33,449 nt of DNA from Pyrinomonadaceae bacterium (GTDB lineage: Bacteria > Acidobacteriota > Blastocatellia > Pyrinomonadales > Pyrinomonadaceae), in contig JALHNX010000041.1 of assembly GCA_022843305.1 (NCBI GenBank), positions 1 to 33,449 of the forward strand, given 5' to 3'. Below are positions 26,201 to 33,130 of the stretch, in pieces. Below the pieces are notes generated by a model. It searched no databases. It was not told the DNA's origin and saw only the letters and a list, made by a program, of their open reading frames with translations. Every line of letters begins with the position of its first letter. The first letter of the stretch is position 1. Both the position numbers and the translations under genes were made by a program.

Positions 26201-27139
26201 GTTCTTTATCTGGTTAGCCGGGGTGGCTATGATATTCTCGACTGGACGTTCGTGCAGTTGATTTTGGATGATGCGGGCGCGACACCGAATTTGTTTTATC
26301 ACCCGCAGTATGCGGCGTTTTCATCGTTCGGCTCATTTGCCAAATCCGATTACCAAGGCGCTTCGTTCAGTTTGCGGCAACGGCTCGGAAATACACTCAC
26401 ATTCGACATCAACTATACCTACTCGATTTCGAAAGACGATGTTTCGGGGCTTCAGACCGGCGGCAGCTACGGTTCGCAGTTTCTTTTGAATCCGCTCAGA
26501 CCGGAAGACCAGTATGCGTTTTCGGATTTTGACACCCGCCACGTTGTCAATGCCAACTTTGTTTTCGAACTTCCGGTTGGAAATGGCAGAAAATATTTCA
26601 GTAATATAGGTAAAGTTGCCGATGCCTTTTTCGGCGGTTGGCAGTTAGCCGGCATTTATCGCTGGAATTCGGGGCAACCGGTCAGCACTCCGTTCGATTC
26701 GGCACAGTGGGCAACCAACTGGAACGTTCAATCAAACGGAACACGCATTCGTCCGGTTGACTTCGGTGCCGTTCGTTCCACTCAAAATGCGTTTATTAAC
26801 CCGCAGCAGGCGTATAATTCATTCCGCAACGCCCGTCCGGGTGAAACCGGCGAACGTAATGTTTTCCGCGGACCGGGTTACCAAACCCTGGATTTGGGAC
26901 TTTCCAAAACGTGGAGAATGCCGTGGAGCGAAAAACAGAATCTCCAGTTCCGCGTCGAAGTGTTTAACGTTACCAACGTTCAATATTTCAGCGCTCAGAA
27001 CGGTAACTATACTCGTTCGACGTTCGGCTTGCAGCAAGACTCGGAAATCAGCGATGCCGCGTCGGACTTCGGAAAAATTTACACCAGTATTCAAGGTTCT
27101 CCGCGCTTCTTCCAGTTCGGGGTCCGTTATAGATTCTAA
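23285..27139 (+). CDS. TonB-dependent receptor, Oar-like, with carboxypeptidase-regulatory N-terminus
   Basis: The AGGAGG 4 nt before the ATG at 23285 fixes the start, giving 1284 residues. After a signal peptide (ends near VNAQ) comes a carboxypeptidase-regulatory-like beta sandwich (VNGTVTDQTGAAVPGATVRL to about residue 115). A plug domain follows with GRSDQANILLDGVDINDQ, and a long beta-barrel region ends in FQFGVRYRF with the terminal Phe expected for BAM-dependent outer-membrane insertion. Such Oar/OmpA-like receptors are highly expanded in Acidobacteriota and take up large substrates, often glycans, with TonB energy. It has no SusD partner. The adjacent flavoprotein is unrelated. A terminator follows at 27163. 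Confidence 0.9.
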   Translation: MNFSIVKTKVFQFLTTMLFSVFLVSSVNAQSGTTGVNGTVTDQTGAAVPGATVRLVNPATGFTRSMTTNNDGKFNFPGLQPATYRVEVEAPNFKKLINTNVQALVDKPIDINLALEPGDVSAVVDVTSNSIESIVNTQDASIGNNFVPKQITELPTNLGRVQNLLSLQPAVTREGYVAGGRSDQANILLDGVDINDQQTGGRSDQFQTSQETVLRSTIESVEEFRITTTNANANLGRSSGAQISLITRRGTNDFSGAVYYYYRPTAFSANSFFNNAAGVYGPNDQAVIDGLFQAGEQRAPRPSLARDVFGGRIGGPIIKDRFFFFYAYEGQREQREVSVTRVVPLAHVGQGQLRFFGAAPGDAPGTNRLITLTTAQLNQIYNVVGINPAAVAVLAGAASRYSANDTSVGDGVNTGGFRFNAATTTKENTHIARFDYRINSKQTLSFRGNYQYDILAGISQFPDTPAGALWEHPWGFVVAHDWSISSNKFNNFRYGLTRQAFSTQGDSSENSVNFRFVYQPLAFARTLSRITPTHNITDDFTWIKGDHTFQFGVNARIVRNQRIDFGSSYDDAVMNPSFYQSSGRILDQAVSAAGYTVPTSQRTIIQNAAASLIGRYSQYSGNFIFDLDGNIVEAGTPTERTFATEEYDVYFQDVWRPFRNLTLTLGLRWGFSRPVYEKNGFQVVTTEALGDFFERRKAAALQGRALNDLIDFERAGPENRGPGFYRADWNNFQPRIAAAWSPSFENKFLRALFGKEGESVVRGGFAITNDYFGQQLAVSFDGLSSIGFTSSTTIAANTYNITTNPAPLFTGFNQNIRALPGIPAPVQRFAEPVSPECLAGIEWCPQRIEVSLDRTITTPTHYSWNVSYGRELPFGMYFEGSYIGRKARNLLGARDVMALNNLVDTSGMDWYTAAGMVHDLRAANVAFDSPSVNIPYFNNIFGAGMPARVRAIIEREFGFDDPTFAGLNPTQTVLYLVSRGGYDILDWTFVQLILDDAGATPNLFYHPQYAAFSSFGSFAKSDYQGASFSLRQRLGNTLTFDINYTYSISKDDVSGLQTGGSYGSQFLLNPLRPEDQYAFSDFDTRHVVNANFVFELPVGNGRKYFSNIGKVADAFFGGWQLAGIYRWNSGQPVSTPFDSAQWATNWNVQSNGTRIRPVDFGAVRSTQNAFINPQQAYNSFRNARPGETGERNVFRGPGYQTLDLGLSKTWRMPWSEKQNLQFRVEVFNVTNVQYFSAQNGNYTRSTFGLQQDSEISDAASDFGKIYTSIQGSPRFFQFGVRYRF

Positions 27140-27162
27140 ACCGAAAGGTTAAAGAACTTTGC

Positions 27163-27193
27163 GGCTAGGGCTTTTACAGCTCTAGCCTTTTTT
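27163..27193 (+). terminator. rho-independent terminator of the TonB-dependent receptor gene
   Basis: GGCTAGGGC (27163-27171) pairs with GCTCTAGCC (27179-27187), with one G-T pair and a 7-nt loop, and is followed by TTTTTT (27188-27193). It lies 24 bp after the stop at 27139. On the other strand it has no T-run, so it serves the plus-strand gene. Confidence 0.85.
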
Positions 27194-27207
27194 GTTTTGA
27201 ACGGAAT

Positions 27208-27864
27208 TTATAATGCTCCGAAAGAATCGTTGCCGGTTGTTTGATAAAGATGACGGGTGTCGTTGACGGCGAGAACGCGGATATTATTGCGTCCGCGAAC
27301 TTCAAAGCGGTTAATGCCGCAGTTTGAAGTAACGAGCCACGGCGTTTGTTTGGTGTAGCGGTTAATCGCACCGATCAGATGCAGAGTTAAAAAACAAATC
27401 GCGCCGGTATGCGAAAAGATCACGACCTTTTCGCCCTCATGAATCCGAAAGATTTCTCTTAATTCGCCCGTCGCGCGGCGCAAAAGGTGGCGATAGCTTT
27501 CGCCTTTGGTGATAACGTGATGAATGTTGCGGTTGACGAGCGCGTAATAATCCTTCGGGAAAGATTCTTTGGATTCGTCAAACGTCAGACCTTCGAGAAC
27601 TCCGACGTGGCGTTCACGAAACGCGGGCGTTTTGATAATCGGTAAATCCAAAAGCTCGGCAAGCGGCTCGGCGGTTTGCACGGCGCGCAGCAGGTCGCTC
27701 GTGTAAATCGCTTCAATCTTTTCTTTGGCGAGTGCTTGCGCCGTCAGTTTTGCCTGCTGAAACCCTAAGTCGGAAAGAGGTGTAGGGCTGTGTCCGCCGA
27801 ATCGCCCCTCGGCGTTTCCGGCAGATTGTCCGTGTCTGACCAAATAAATTTTTGTTACGGGCAT
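27208..27864 (-). CDS. histidine phosphatase family protein (GpmB/CobC-like)
   Basis: The 218-residue protein has the phosphoglycerate-mutase-like core: LVRHGQS with the phospho-accepting His11 and Arg10, SDLLRAVQTAEPLAE with a catalytic Arg, FRERHVGVLEG with acid Glu84, and IFSHTGAI with the second catalytic His152. Members remove phosphate from sugar phosphates, alpha-ribazole phosphate, nucleotides or proteins; the substrate cannot be told. It lies downstream of prfA on the same strand, separated by a 9-bp-unit hairpin (27871-27961), and is convergent with the TonB-dependent receptor gene. Start and length are normal for the family. Confidence 0.88.
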   Translation of the reverse strand: MPVTKIYLVRHGQSAGNAEGRFGGHSPTPLSDLGFQQAKLTAQALAKEKIEAIYTSDLLRAVQTAEPLAELLDLPIIKTPAFRERHVGVLEGLTFDESKESFPKDYYALVNRNIHHVITKGESYRHLLRRATGELREIFRIHEGEKVVIFSHTGAICFLTLHLIGAINRYTKQTPWLVTSNCGINRFEVRGRNNIRVLAVNDTRHLYQTTGNDSFGAL

Positions 27865-27870
27865 TTTTAA

Positions 27871-27961
27871 GTTTATAGAGTTCGTAGAGTTTATAGAGTT
27901 CGTAGAGTGAGTTTAAACCTCAAACTCTATAAACTCTACAAACTCTATAAACTCTATAAAC
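27871..27961. repeat. inverted repeat built of 9-bp GTTYRTAGA units between prfA and the phosphatase gene
   Basis: The arm at 27871-27914 has units GTTTATAGA, GTTCGTAGA, GTTTATAGA, GTTCGTAGA. The arm at 27922-27961 is the reverse complement with four similar units, so a long AT-rich hairpin with a 7-nt loop can form. It fills the gap between the prfA stop and the phosphatase start. Unit length is 9 bp, not the 7 bp seen elsewhere. Confidence 0.8.
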
Positions 27962-27963
27962 CA

Positions 27964-29040
27964 TTAAGCCGCAGCGACTTCGGCTTTCAGTTTTTCGGTC
28001 TGGTAATGCGTTGTCAGACCGTTAATAAATTCGTCCAACGCGCCTTCCATCACCAAATCCAGCTGATAAACGGTCAAACCGATACGATGATCGCTGACGC
28101 GGTTTTCCTTGAAATTGTAGGTGCGGATTTTTTCCGAACGGTCGCCGCTGCCAACCTGCGATTTGCGTTCGGCGGATTGCGCGTCGTGCTGTTTCTGCTC
28201 TTCCAGTTCCTGCAGACGCGCGCGCAGAATTCGCATCGCTTTTTCCTTGTTCTTGATCTGCGATTTTTCGTCCTGCATCGAAACGACGACGTTTGTCGGG
28301 ATATGCGTTAAACGCACCGCCGAATAAGTCGTGTTGACCGACTGACCGCCGGGACCCGACGAGCAGAAATAATCAACGCGCAAATCTTTCGGGTCAACCT
28401 GCACGTCAACTTCTTCGGCTTCTGGCAGAACGGCGACCGTGATCGCCGAAGTGTGAACGCGTCCGGCGGTTTCGGTCGCCGGCACGCGCTGAACGCGGTG
28501 AACGCCCGATTCATAACGCATTTTCGAATAAACGCGGTCGCCTTCGATGACGACCGATGCTTCCTTGATTCCGCCGACTCCGGTTTCCGATGCTTCGAGA
28601 ATCTCGAATTTCCAGCCTTGGCGTTCGGCATAACGCGAATACATCCGCAAAACTTCTGCCGCAAACAGCGTCGCTTCGTCGCCGCCCGTGCCGGCGCGGA
28701 TTTCGATAATCACGTTTTTCTCGTCGTTCGAGTCTTTCGGCAGCAGCAAAACTTTCAATTCTTCTTCGGCGGCAGGCAGTTTTTCCTCGATCTCGGCGAT
28801 TTCCATTTGCGCCATTTCCGACATTTCCGCGTCGTCGGAAAGCTCGAGGATTTCTTTTGCGCCCGCCAGCGCCTCGTTCATTTTTTTGACTTCGCGGTAT
28901 TTATTGACGATTTCCTCCAAAGAGCGATGCTGTTTCATCGTTTTGGCGTACGTCTTCATATCCGACATGATTTCGGGCGATGAGATCTGCGCGGTCAAAT
29001 CCTCGTAATTTTTTTCGATCTGTGCAAGTTTTTCCAACAT
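27964..29040 (-). CDS. prfA: peptide chain release factor 1
   Basis: The 358-residue product matches class I release factors. It has the PAT stop-codon tripeptide (187-189, in [11 protein letters not shown]), which identifies RF1 (UAA/UAG), and the GGQ catalytic motif (231-233 in SGPGGQSVN). The N-terminal coiled domain and the C-terminal helical end are complete. The ATG at 29040 gives the family's usual length; the frame stays open further upstream, but that extension would translate one arm of the inverted repeat 29047-29138. It is cytoplasmic, and its GGQ is normally methylated by PrmC, not seen here. It is preceded by the DUF1385 gene on the same strand. Confidence 0.95.
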   Translation of the reverse strand: MLEKLAQIEKNYEDLTAQISSPEIMSDMKTYAKTMKQHRSLEEIVNKYREVKKMNEALAGAKEILELSDDAEMSEMAQMEIAEIEEKLPAAEEELKVLLLPKDSNDEKNVIIEIRAGTGGDEATLFAAEVLRMYSRYAERQGWKFEILEASETGVGGIKEASVVIEGDRVYSKMRYESGVHRVQRVPATETAGRVHTSAITVAVLPEAEEVDVQVDPKDLRVDYFCSSGPGGQSVNTTYSAVRLTHIPTNVVVSMQDEKSQIKNKEKAMRILRARLQELEEQKQHDAQSAERKSQVGSGDRSEKIRTYNFKENRVSDHRIGLTVYQLDLVMEGALDEFINGLTTHYQTEKLKAEVAAA

Positions 29041-29046
29041 ATATTT

Positions 29047-29138
29047 GTTTTGAGTCCCGCCTTTAGGCGGCAAATTGTAATTTAGGTTTCAAGTTCTGAC
29101 AATCAAGCGAAAAGCCGCCTAAAGGCGGGACTCAAAAC
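29047..29138. repeat. 25-bp perfect inverted repeat between the DUF1385 gene and prfA
   Basis: Arms at 29047-29071 and 29114-29138 are exact complements (GTTTTGAGTCCCGCC, then TTTAGGCGGC, and the reverse), with a 42-nt loop. Each arm contains its own short palindrome, CCGCCT-TT-AGGCGG, so single-arm or long hairpins can form. It lies between the stop of the DUF1385 gene and the prfA start, in the mRNA of both. Confidence 0.85.
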
Positions 29139-29139
29139 G

Positions 29140-30333
29140 CTAAACGACAACTTCCAGTTCACGTTCAAACACCGGCGCGGTCTTGACTTCGCTCGGTTCC
29201 AGTTTCAAAGATTCCTTGAGCGAAACAATGGCGACTTCCAATTGATCGTCGTCGGGTTCCTGCGTCGTAATATTTTGCAGCCAGAGTCCCGGCAGCGTCA
29301 TAAATTTAAAGATCGCGCCCGATTCTTTTTTCGCCGCATAACGGATGACTTCATAAGAAAGTCCGGCGACGAGCGGCATCAAGGCGATGCGAACAACCAA
29401 GTTGAGCCACATCGCTTCAAAATTGATGACCGAGAACAAAACGATCGCGACGAGCATCACGACCATCAAGAACGACGTTCCGCAGCGCGGATGTTGGCGG
29501 CGCATCGTTTTCGCGTAGGCGGGCGTCAATTCGAGACCTTTTTCCCACGCGAAAACCGTCTTATGTTCCGCGCCGTGATATTCAAAAACGCGGCGGATGT
29601 CTTTCAAGAACGACATCGAAAAGATCATCAGGATAAAGAACACCATGCGAATCAAACCGTCAATCAGGTTGAACCCGACCCAACCGCCGAACGAAGCGAT
29701 CTGGATTTTCCAGACATAAGCCGTCGCCGACTGCCACCACGACGCGCTTTCGGCGATCAACGGCGCCTGCGCCCAGCCGAGCGCGATGAACAAAACATTC
29801 GTCAAAACAAGCGGCGCGACGATGAACAAAAGAATATTAAAACCGAGCGCGAAAATTATCGAACCGACCGCGCTTGCCGACTGCGACGTTTTTTTCTTCG
29901 CCTTTTCCTTTTCGGGCATCACGACCTTGACCGGCGCTTTCGTGAAATTTTCGTCCAGAGTGCCGTCGGCTAAAACGGCTTGCGTTTCCAATTCCTTGGC
30001 TTTTTCTTTTGCTTCCTGTGCTTCGAGGTCTTCTTCGTAAATGCGGGCGGAAAAATTCAGCGCCTTAACGCCGAGCGCCATTGATTGAATGAGCGTCGCG
30101 CCGCCGCGCAAAACGGGCAGATTGAGCCATTTATATTTATCGCTCCATTTCGGCAGTTTCTCCGCCGTCGTCACAATCGAGCCGTCCGATTTGCGGCAGG
30201 CAATCGCGTAAGCCGACGGCGTGCGCATCATGACGCCTTCCATAACGGCTTGACCGCCGACAATTAAATCACGTTCCATCGCAAAGAGCGTGTGTAAAAA
30301 TTTCATTTTCCGCGCCGATTTATTGTTTTTCAT
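29140..30333 (-). CDS. DUF1385 membrane protein (YqhQ-like)
   Basis: The 397-residue protein has the family hallmark near the N-terminus ([14 protein letters not shown]) with CRKSDGSIV, then [22 protein letters not shown] and a charged region. Several transmembrane segments follow (about 160-184, 224-244, 290-312, 318-336), with [14 protein letters not shown] and [13 protein letters not shown] between them, all conserved in DUF1385 proteins. The function is unknown; the conserved His/Cys/Glu hint at metal binding. The start is uncertain: ATG at 30333, 30306 or 30279 all lie in frame, and the shortest form begins just before the conserved part. prfA is next on the strand, an association also seen in other bacteria. 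Confidence 0.85.
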   Translation of the reverse strand: MKNNKSARKMKFLHTLFAMERDLIVGGQAVMEGVMMRTPSAYAIACRKSDGSIVTTAEKLPKWSDKYKWLNLPVLRGGATLIQSMALGVKALNFSARIYEEDLEAQEAKEKAKELETQAVLADGTLDENFTKAPVKVVMPEKEKAKKKTSQSASAVGSIIFALGFNILLFIVAPLVLTNVLFIALGWAQAPLIAESASWWQSATAYVWKIQIASFGGWVGFNLIDGLIRMVFFILMIFSMSFLKDIRRVFEYHGAEHKTVFAWEKGLELTPAYAKTMRRQHPRCGTSFLMVVMLVAIVLFSVINFEAMWLNLVVRIALMPLVAGLSYEVIRYAAKKESGAIFKFMTLPGLWLQNITTQEPDDDQLEVAIVSLKESLKLEPSEVKTAPVFERELEVVV

Positions 30334-30339
30334 AATTGT

Positions 30340-30498
30340 TCAGTGAACGGCTTTTTCGTTCGATTTATGTTTTAATTCCGCGTCGCCGTCTTTCTTTATA
30401 AAGCTGAAATGCCCGCCGCTTTCCATGTGCGCGACCTTTACTTCCGCAATATCTTCGATGCCCTGTTCGCGCATTTGGCTGTTTAGTTCTTCGGGCAA
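30340..30498 (-). pseudogene. truncated DUF421 (YetF-like) C-terminal fragment with a frame disruption at the start
   Basis: A 52-residue frame from a TTG at 30498 reads LPEELNSQMREQGIEDIAEVKVAHMESGGHFSFIKK and resembles the cytoplasmic end of DUF421/YetF proteins. The membrane half and most of the domain are missing. An in-frame TGA lies just upstream. In the other frame an ATG at 30505 with an AAGGGG ribosome-binding site would read MKVARR and continue as a basic 46-residue nonsense frame. Removing one base after ATG-AAA would join this ATG to the DUF421-like frame. The fragment ends 6 bp before the DUF1385 start. Confidence 0.55.
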
Positions 30499-30561
30499 CT
30501 TTCATTTCAGCCCCTTTGCCAAAGATTAACGCCGACCTTTTTCTTGCGTTTTTTCCGGATG

Positions 30562-30590
30562 ATTATACACCAGGAGCGAACGGCGCGAAA
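30562..30590 (-). promoter_or_regulatory. possible promoter for the DUF421 remnant and DUF1385 gene
   Basis: On the minus strand TATAAT (plus 30562-30567) stands 17 bp after a weak -35-like TTTCGC (30585-30590). The position is upstream of the DUF421 remnant and the DUF1385 gene, in the gap after the rpmE stop. Only the -10 hexamer is a good match. Confidence 0.35.
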
Positions 30591-30639
30591 AAGCGTCGGC
30601 GTCAGATTTTTATTTAGCTATAATTGGCTGATAAACAAT

Positions 30640-30849
30640 TTATTTCGATGCCCGCGCATAACGTTTGTTAAAGCGGTCAACACGTCCGGCAGTGTCAACG
30701 AGTTTTTGTTTTCCGGTAAAAAACGGGTGACATTCCGAGCAGATTTCGATATGCAGGTCTTCTTTCATCGTCGAACGGGTTTTGAAAGAATTTCCGCAGG
30801 CGCAGACAACATTTAATTCGGTATAATTCGGATGTATTTCAGGTTTCAT
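30640..30849 (-). CDS. rpmE: 50S ribosomal protein L31 (zinc-binding form)
   Basis: The 69-residue product from the ATG at 30849 begins MKPEIHPNY, as in L31, and carries the four zinc-binding cysteines Cys16, Cys18, Cys37 and Cys40 (VVCACGN and ICSECHP), followed by [18 protein letters not shown]. It is a zinc-bearing (C+) type L31. A GAGGAG lies about 11 nt upstream. The longer frame reading from 30882 is not typical. A 20-bp palindrome (30877-30896) lies just before the ribosome-binding site and could sit in the 5' leader. Confidence 0.95.
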   Translation of the reverse strand: MKPEIHPNYTELNVVCACGNSFKTRSTMKEDLHIEICSECHPFFTGKQKLVDTAGRVDRFNKRYARASK

Positions 30850-30876
30850 TTTTTCAATGGTCTCCTCTATTTTGTA

Positions 30877-30943
30877 GGACAAACTTCAGTTTGTCCGGTT
30901 GTTTATTTTCTTATTAATCACATAAACAAACTAAAGTTTGTTT
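30877..30943. repeat. two 20-bp ACAAACTnnAGTTTGT palindromes upstream of rpmE
   Basis: GGACAAACT-TC-AGTTTGTCC at 30877-30896 and AAACAAACT-AA-AGTTTGTTT at 30924-30943 share an identical core and are 27 bp apart. A third copy lies at 1491-1510. They are in the gap before rpmE on both strands' upstream side. Confidence 0.6.
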
Positions 30944-31044
30944 TACTTTTGCGCCCAAAACGCAAACTGTAATAATATGCGTCAATCGGATGAAACGTCA
31001 AGCCGAAAGGTTGGCTTCGGACTTAGCTATATGATTTTCTACTT

Positions 31045-31485
31045 TTAACTTAGACCAAAAAAATCTTTACCGTTTTGAGTTTTGACATCGCAGAATTTTT
31101 TGATTTTATTAAAATCCGCGATATTGTCGGTGATTAACAAAGCGTTTTCGCGTTTAGCGGTTCGCGCAATGAGAACGTCTCTCGTAATTCTTTGTATTTC
31201 GTCCGCCGAAAGTTTCGGCGTTTTGCCGGCATTTTCCGCTTTCAATCCTCGTAGAAGCGAATTCAAAACTTTTCCCGCAATCCACCAATCTTCGCCGTTT
31301 GGGACAAGCAAAGTTCCGTCTTTTTCTCGCGCTTTGCGGACTTCGTTCCAATATTTAACTTCCGTATAATCACTCGCTCCGACGGTTAATTCCTGTAAAA
31401 CAACAGCCGTCATACGAAAACCTTTCGGTAGATATGACGGCTGATATGAAATGAAAATACAGGTGTCGAAAGTTATTATCGGCAT
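31045..31485 (-). CDS. PIN-domain toxin (VapC-like)
   Basis: The 146-residue protein has the acidic residues of the PIN nuclease fold: ITFDTCIF (Asp7), LQELTVG (Glu32), ITRDVLIARTA (Asp103) and LLITDNIADF (Asp120). PIN toxins are Mg-dependent RNases, commonly cleaving tRNA or rRNA. Its ATG overlaps the stop of the small upstream gene by one base (TAATG), so the two are translationally coupled, as in toxin-antitoxin operons. Length is normal. Relatives would place it in the VapC group; the target is unknown. Confidence 0.85.
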   Translation of the reverse strand: MPIITFDTCIFISYQPSYLPKGFRMTAVVLQELTVGASDYTEVKYWNEVRKAREKDGTLLVPNGEDWWIAGKVLNSLLRGLKAENAGKTPKLSADEIQRITRDVLIARTAKRENALLITDNIADFNKIKKFCDVKTQNGKDFFGLS

Positions 31486-31703
31486 TACGCGGCTTTTTTC
31501 CGATTTTCAAAAGTTTTTTTCCAAGCCCGAATCGTTAATTCATCAGCTTCGGAAATAGAGTTTTTACTTTCGGATTTGTCAGTAAATTTACCTGTTGCAG
31601 AATCATCGTAAACAGTTTTTCCTTCAGCCGTTTTTCCGGCAGACCGCTTAGAAGTCTTACTTCCATTTGAAGAATTTAACTTTATTTTATTATCTATTGC
31701 CAT
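31485..31703 (-). CDS. probable antitoxin of the PIN-domain toxin
   Basis: The 72-residue hydrophilic protein has a Ser/Lys-rich N-terminus and a segment VYDDSATGKFTDK, recalling the YRDSxTGxFV motif of a widespread small-protein family, then a helical tail (ADELTIRAWKKTFENRKK). AGAGG stands about 9 nt upstream of the ATG. The stop and the PIN toxin start share a base, so it is the first gene of a two-gene operon. No DNA-binding motif is clear. Antitoxin is inferred from position and size. Confidence 0.65.
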   Translation of the reverse strand: MAIDNKIKLNSSNGSKTSKRSAGKTAEGKTVYDDSATGKFTDKSESKNSISEADELTIRAWKKTFENRKKAA

Positions 31704-31778
31704 TTTTTATTACCTCTAAAATCCAATAACTATGATGCGGATTTTTTATTAAATGTCAATAAAAAAACTGTACCGTTG

Positions 31779-32954
31779 CTAATTTACGCCTTCCAACAGG
31801 CTTTCTAATCTTTGCTCTTTAATCCCGTAAAAATCCTTGATCGCTTTGACCTCTGCTTCAAACTTTTCCGAATCAGCTTTTTGCTTTTGCAGAGTGCCGA
31901 CGATCATATTGTTTTTCGGTGTGTGTTCGGTCGAGACGAATTCGAAAAGTTTTGTCTGATAACCGCTTTTTTCCAGAAGCAGCGCGCGCAGACCGTCGGT
32001 GATCGATTCGGCTTCGCGTTCGAGCATAATGCCGTGTTTTAAGATATTTTTGAGCATTTCGGGCGGCGTGATCTGCGGACGGATTTCCTGATGACAGCAC
32101 GGCGCGACGACGATCAGGTCGGCTTTCGCGTTGATGCCTTTGAAAATCGCGTCGTCGGTCGCCGTGTTGCAGGCATGCAGTGCGATTAAAATATCAACAT
32201 TTTCGACATCGAAATCACCGATCCAGCCGTTGACGAATTTTAAGTTATCAAATTCCGACGATGCCGCAATATCGTTGCACAGCCCGACAAGTTCGGATTT
32301 GCCGTCAACGCCCGTGACTTTGACATCAATTCCGCGAATGTTTTTGAAAAAATCATACGTCGCAAAAGTCAGATAACCTTTGCCCGAACCCATATCAACG
32401 ATTTTCAATTCCTTGCGGTCTTTTAACTGCGATTTGTCGAAAAGCGATGCGAGCGTTTCGACAAATTTGTTGATCTGCTTCCATTTGTCGTGTTGTTTGT
32501 CACGGATTTCGCCCCGGTCGGTCGTAATTCCGAGAGCTTTCAGGTAAAAAGCATTCGGATTAACCTGAATTCTTTTTTCGCGGTCATGTGCGAGTTGCGG
32601 CTTTGTAGTAAAAGTCGGTTTGGCAATGTTCAGGCGCGATTTTCTTTTGCGTCCGACATCAAGCTGAAAATCGTTTTCGGTGGTGAAAAGATGACCGCTG
32701 AGGAAATCCGTGCCTAAAAGATTTCGGAGGATTTTGACCGCTTCTTTGAAATCGTGATTTTTCGCCGTATCGCGTGTATCATAGCGATAGAGAAAAAACA
32801 GACGTTTGCCCTTGCGCGTTTCGATCAGCCGCAGAAGGAGTTTTTGCAGGTGATGATCCGCGCCTTTATAATTGCCGAGAGACATTTTGACAAAGGTTTC
32901 TGCCTGTAAAGAACGGGCGAATTCCGAGATAAATTTTTCGATGTTTTCAATCAT
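31779..32954 (-). CDS. class I SAM-dependent methyltransferase (PF13679-like)
   Basis: The 391-residue protein has an N-terminal region of about 180 residues (PTFTTKPQLAHDREKRIQVN) and then a methyltransferase domain. Motif I is IVDMGSGKGYLTF, acidic residue VTGVDGKSELV follows, then FVNGWIGDF, LIALHACNTATDDAI and VVAPCCHQEIRPQ. The HACNTATDDA and APCCHQ segments are typical of PF13679 proteins, which include eukaryotic METTL25-type and bacterial proteins of unclear target, probably RNA or protein. It stands alone on the minus strand, divergent from the DinB-like gene across a heptamer inverted repeat. Confidence 0.82.
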   Translation of the reverse strand: MIENIEKFISEFARSLQAETFVKMSLGNYKGADHHLQKLLLRLIETRKGKRLFFLYRYDTRDTAKNHDFKEAVKILRNLLGTDFLSGHLFTTENDFQLDVGRKRKSRLNIAKPTFTTKPQLAHDREKRIQVNPNAFYLKALGITTDRGEIRDKQHDKWKQINKFVETLASLFDKSQLKDRKELKIVDMGSGKGYLTFATYDFFKNIRGIDVKVTGVDGKSELVGLCNDIAASSEFDNLKFVNGWIGDFDVENVDILIALHACNTATDDAIFKGINAKADLIVVAPCCHQEIRPQITPPEMLKNILKHGIMLEREAESITDGLRALLLEKSGYQTKLFEFVSTEHTPKNNMIVGTLQKQKADSEKFEAEVKAIKDFYGIKEQRLESLLEGVN

Positions 32955-32980
32955 ATAAAGTAACCATAGTAAGAATAGAA

Positions 32981-33085
32981 ATTATCAATTATCAATTTCA
33001 AATATCAATTATTTTGTCGGCTTATTACGTGGCAAACCTCTGAAAATAATGGATAATTGATATTTGAAAATTGATAATTGATAAT
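32981..33085. repeat. inverted repeat of TGATAWT-type heptamers between divergent genes
   Basis: The arm at 32981-33015 and the arm at 33043-33085 are complementary with two small gaps. They share the TAATTGATATTTGA stretch with the element at 8833-8911. It fills the gap between the methyltransferase start (32954) and the DinB-like start (33131), so any promoters for both lie inside or beside it. Confidence 0.8.
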
Positions 33086-33130
33086 AGCTTTTCGGTTGAA
33101 GCGGCATTTAAATAAATTACACAAAATTTT

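Noticed and set aside
29242-29973. 243-codon plus-strand frame opposite the DUF1385 gene
   Set aside because: Rich in Arg/His/Asp as typical of antisense codons; the minus-strand product has the DUF1385 hallmarks.
30490-30600. Leader before the DUF421 remnant considered as a riboswitch
   Set aside because: GGCAA/TTGCC pairing and purine-rich loops were noted, but no known riboswitch core matches.
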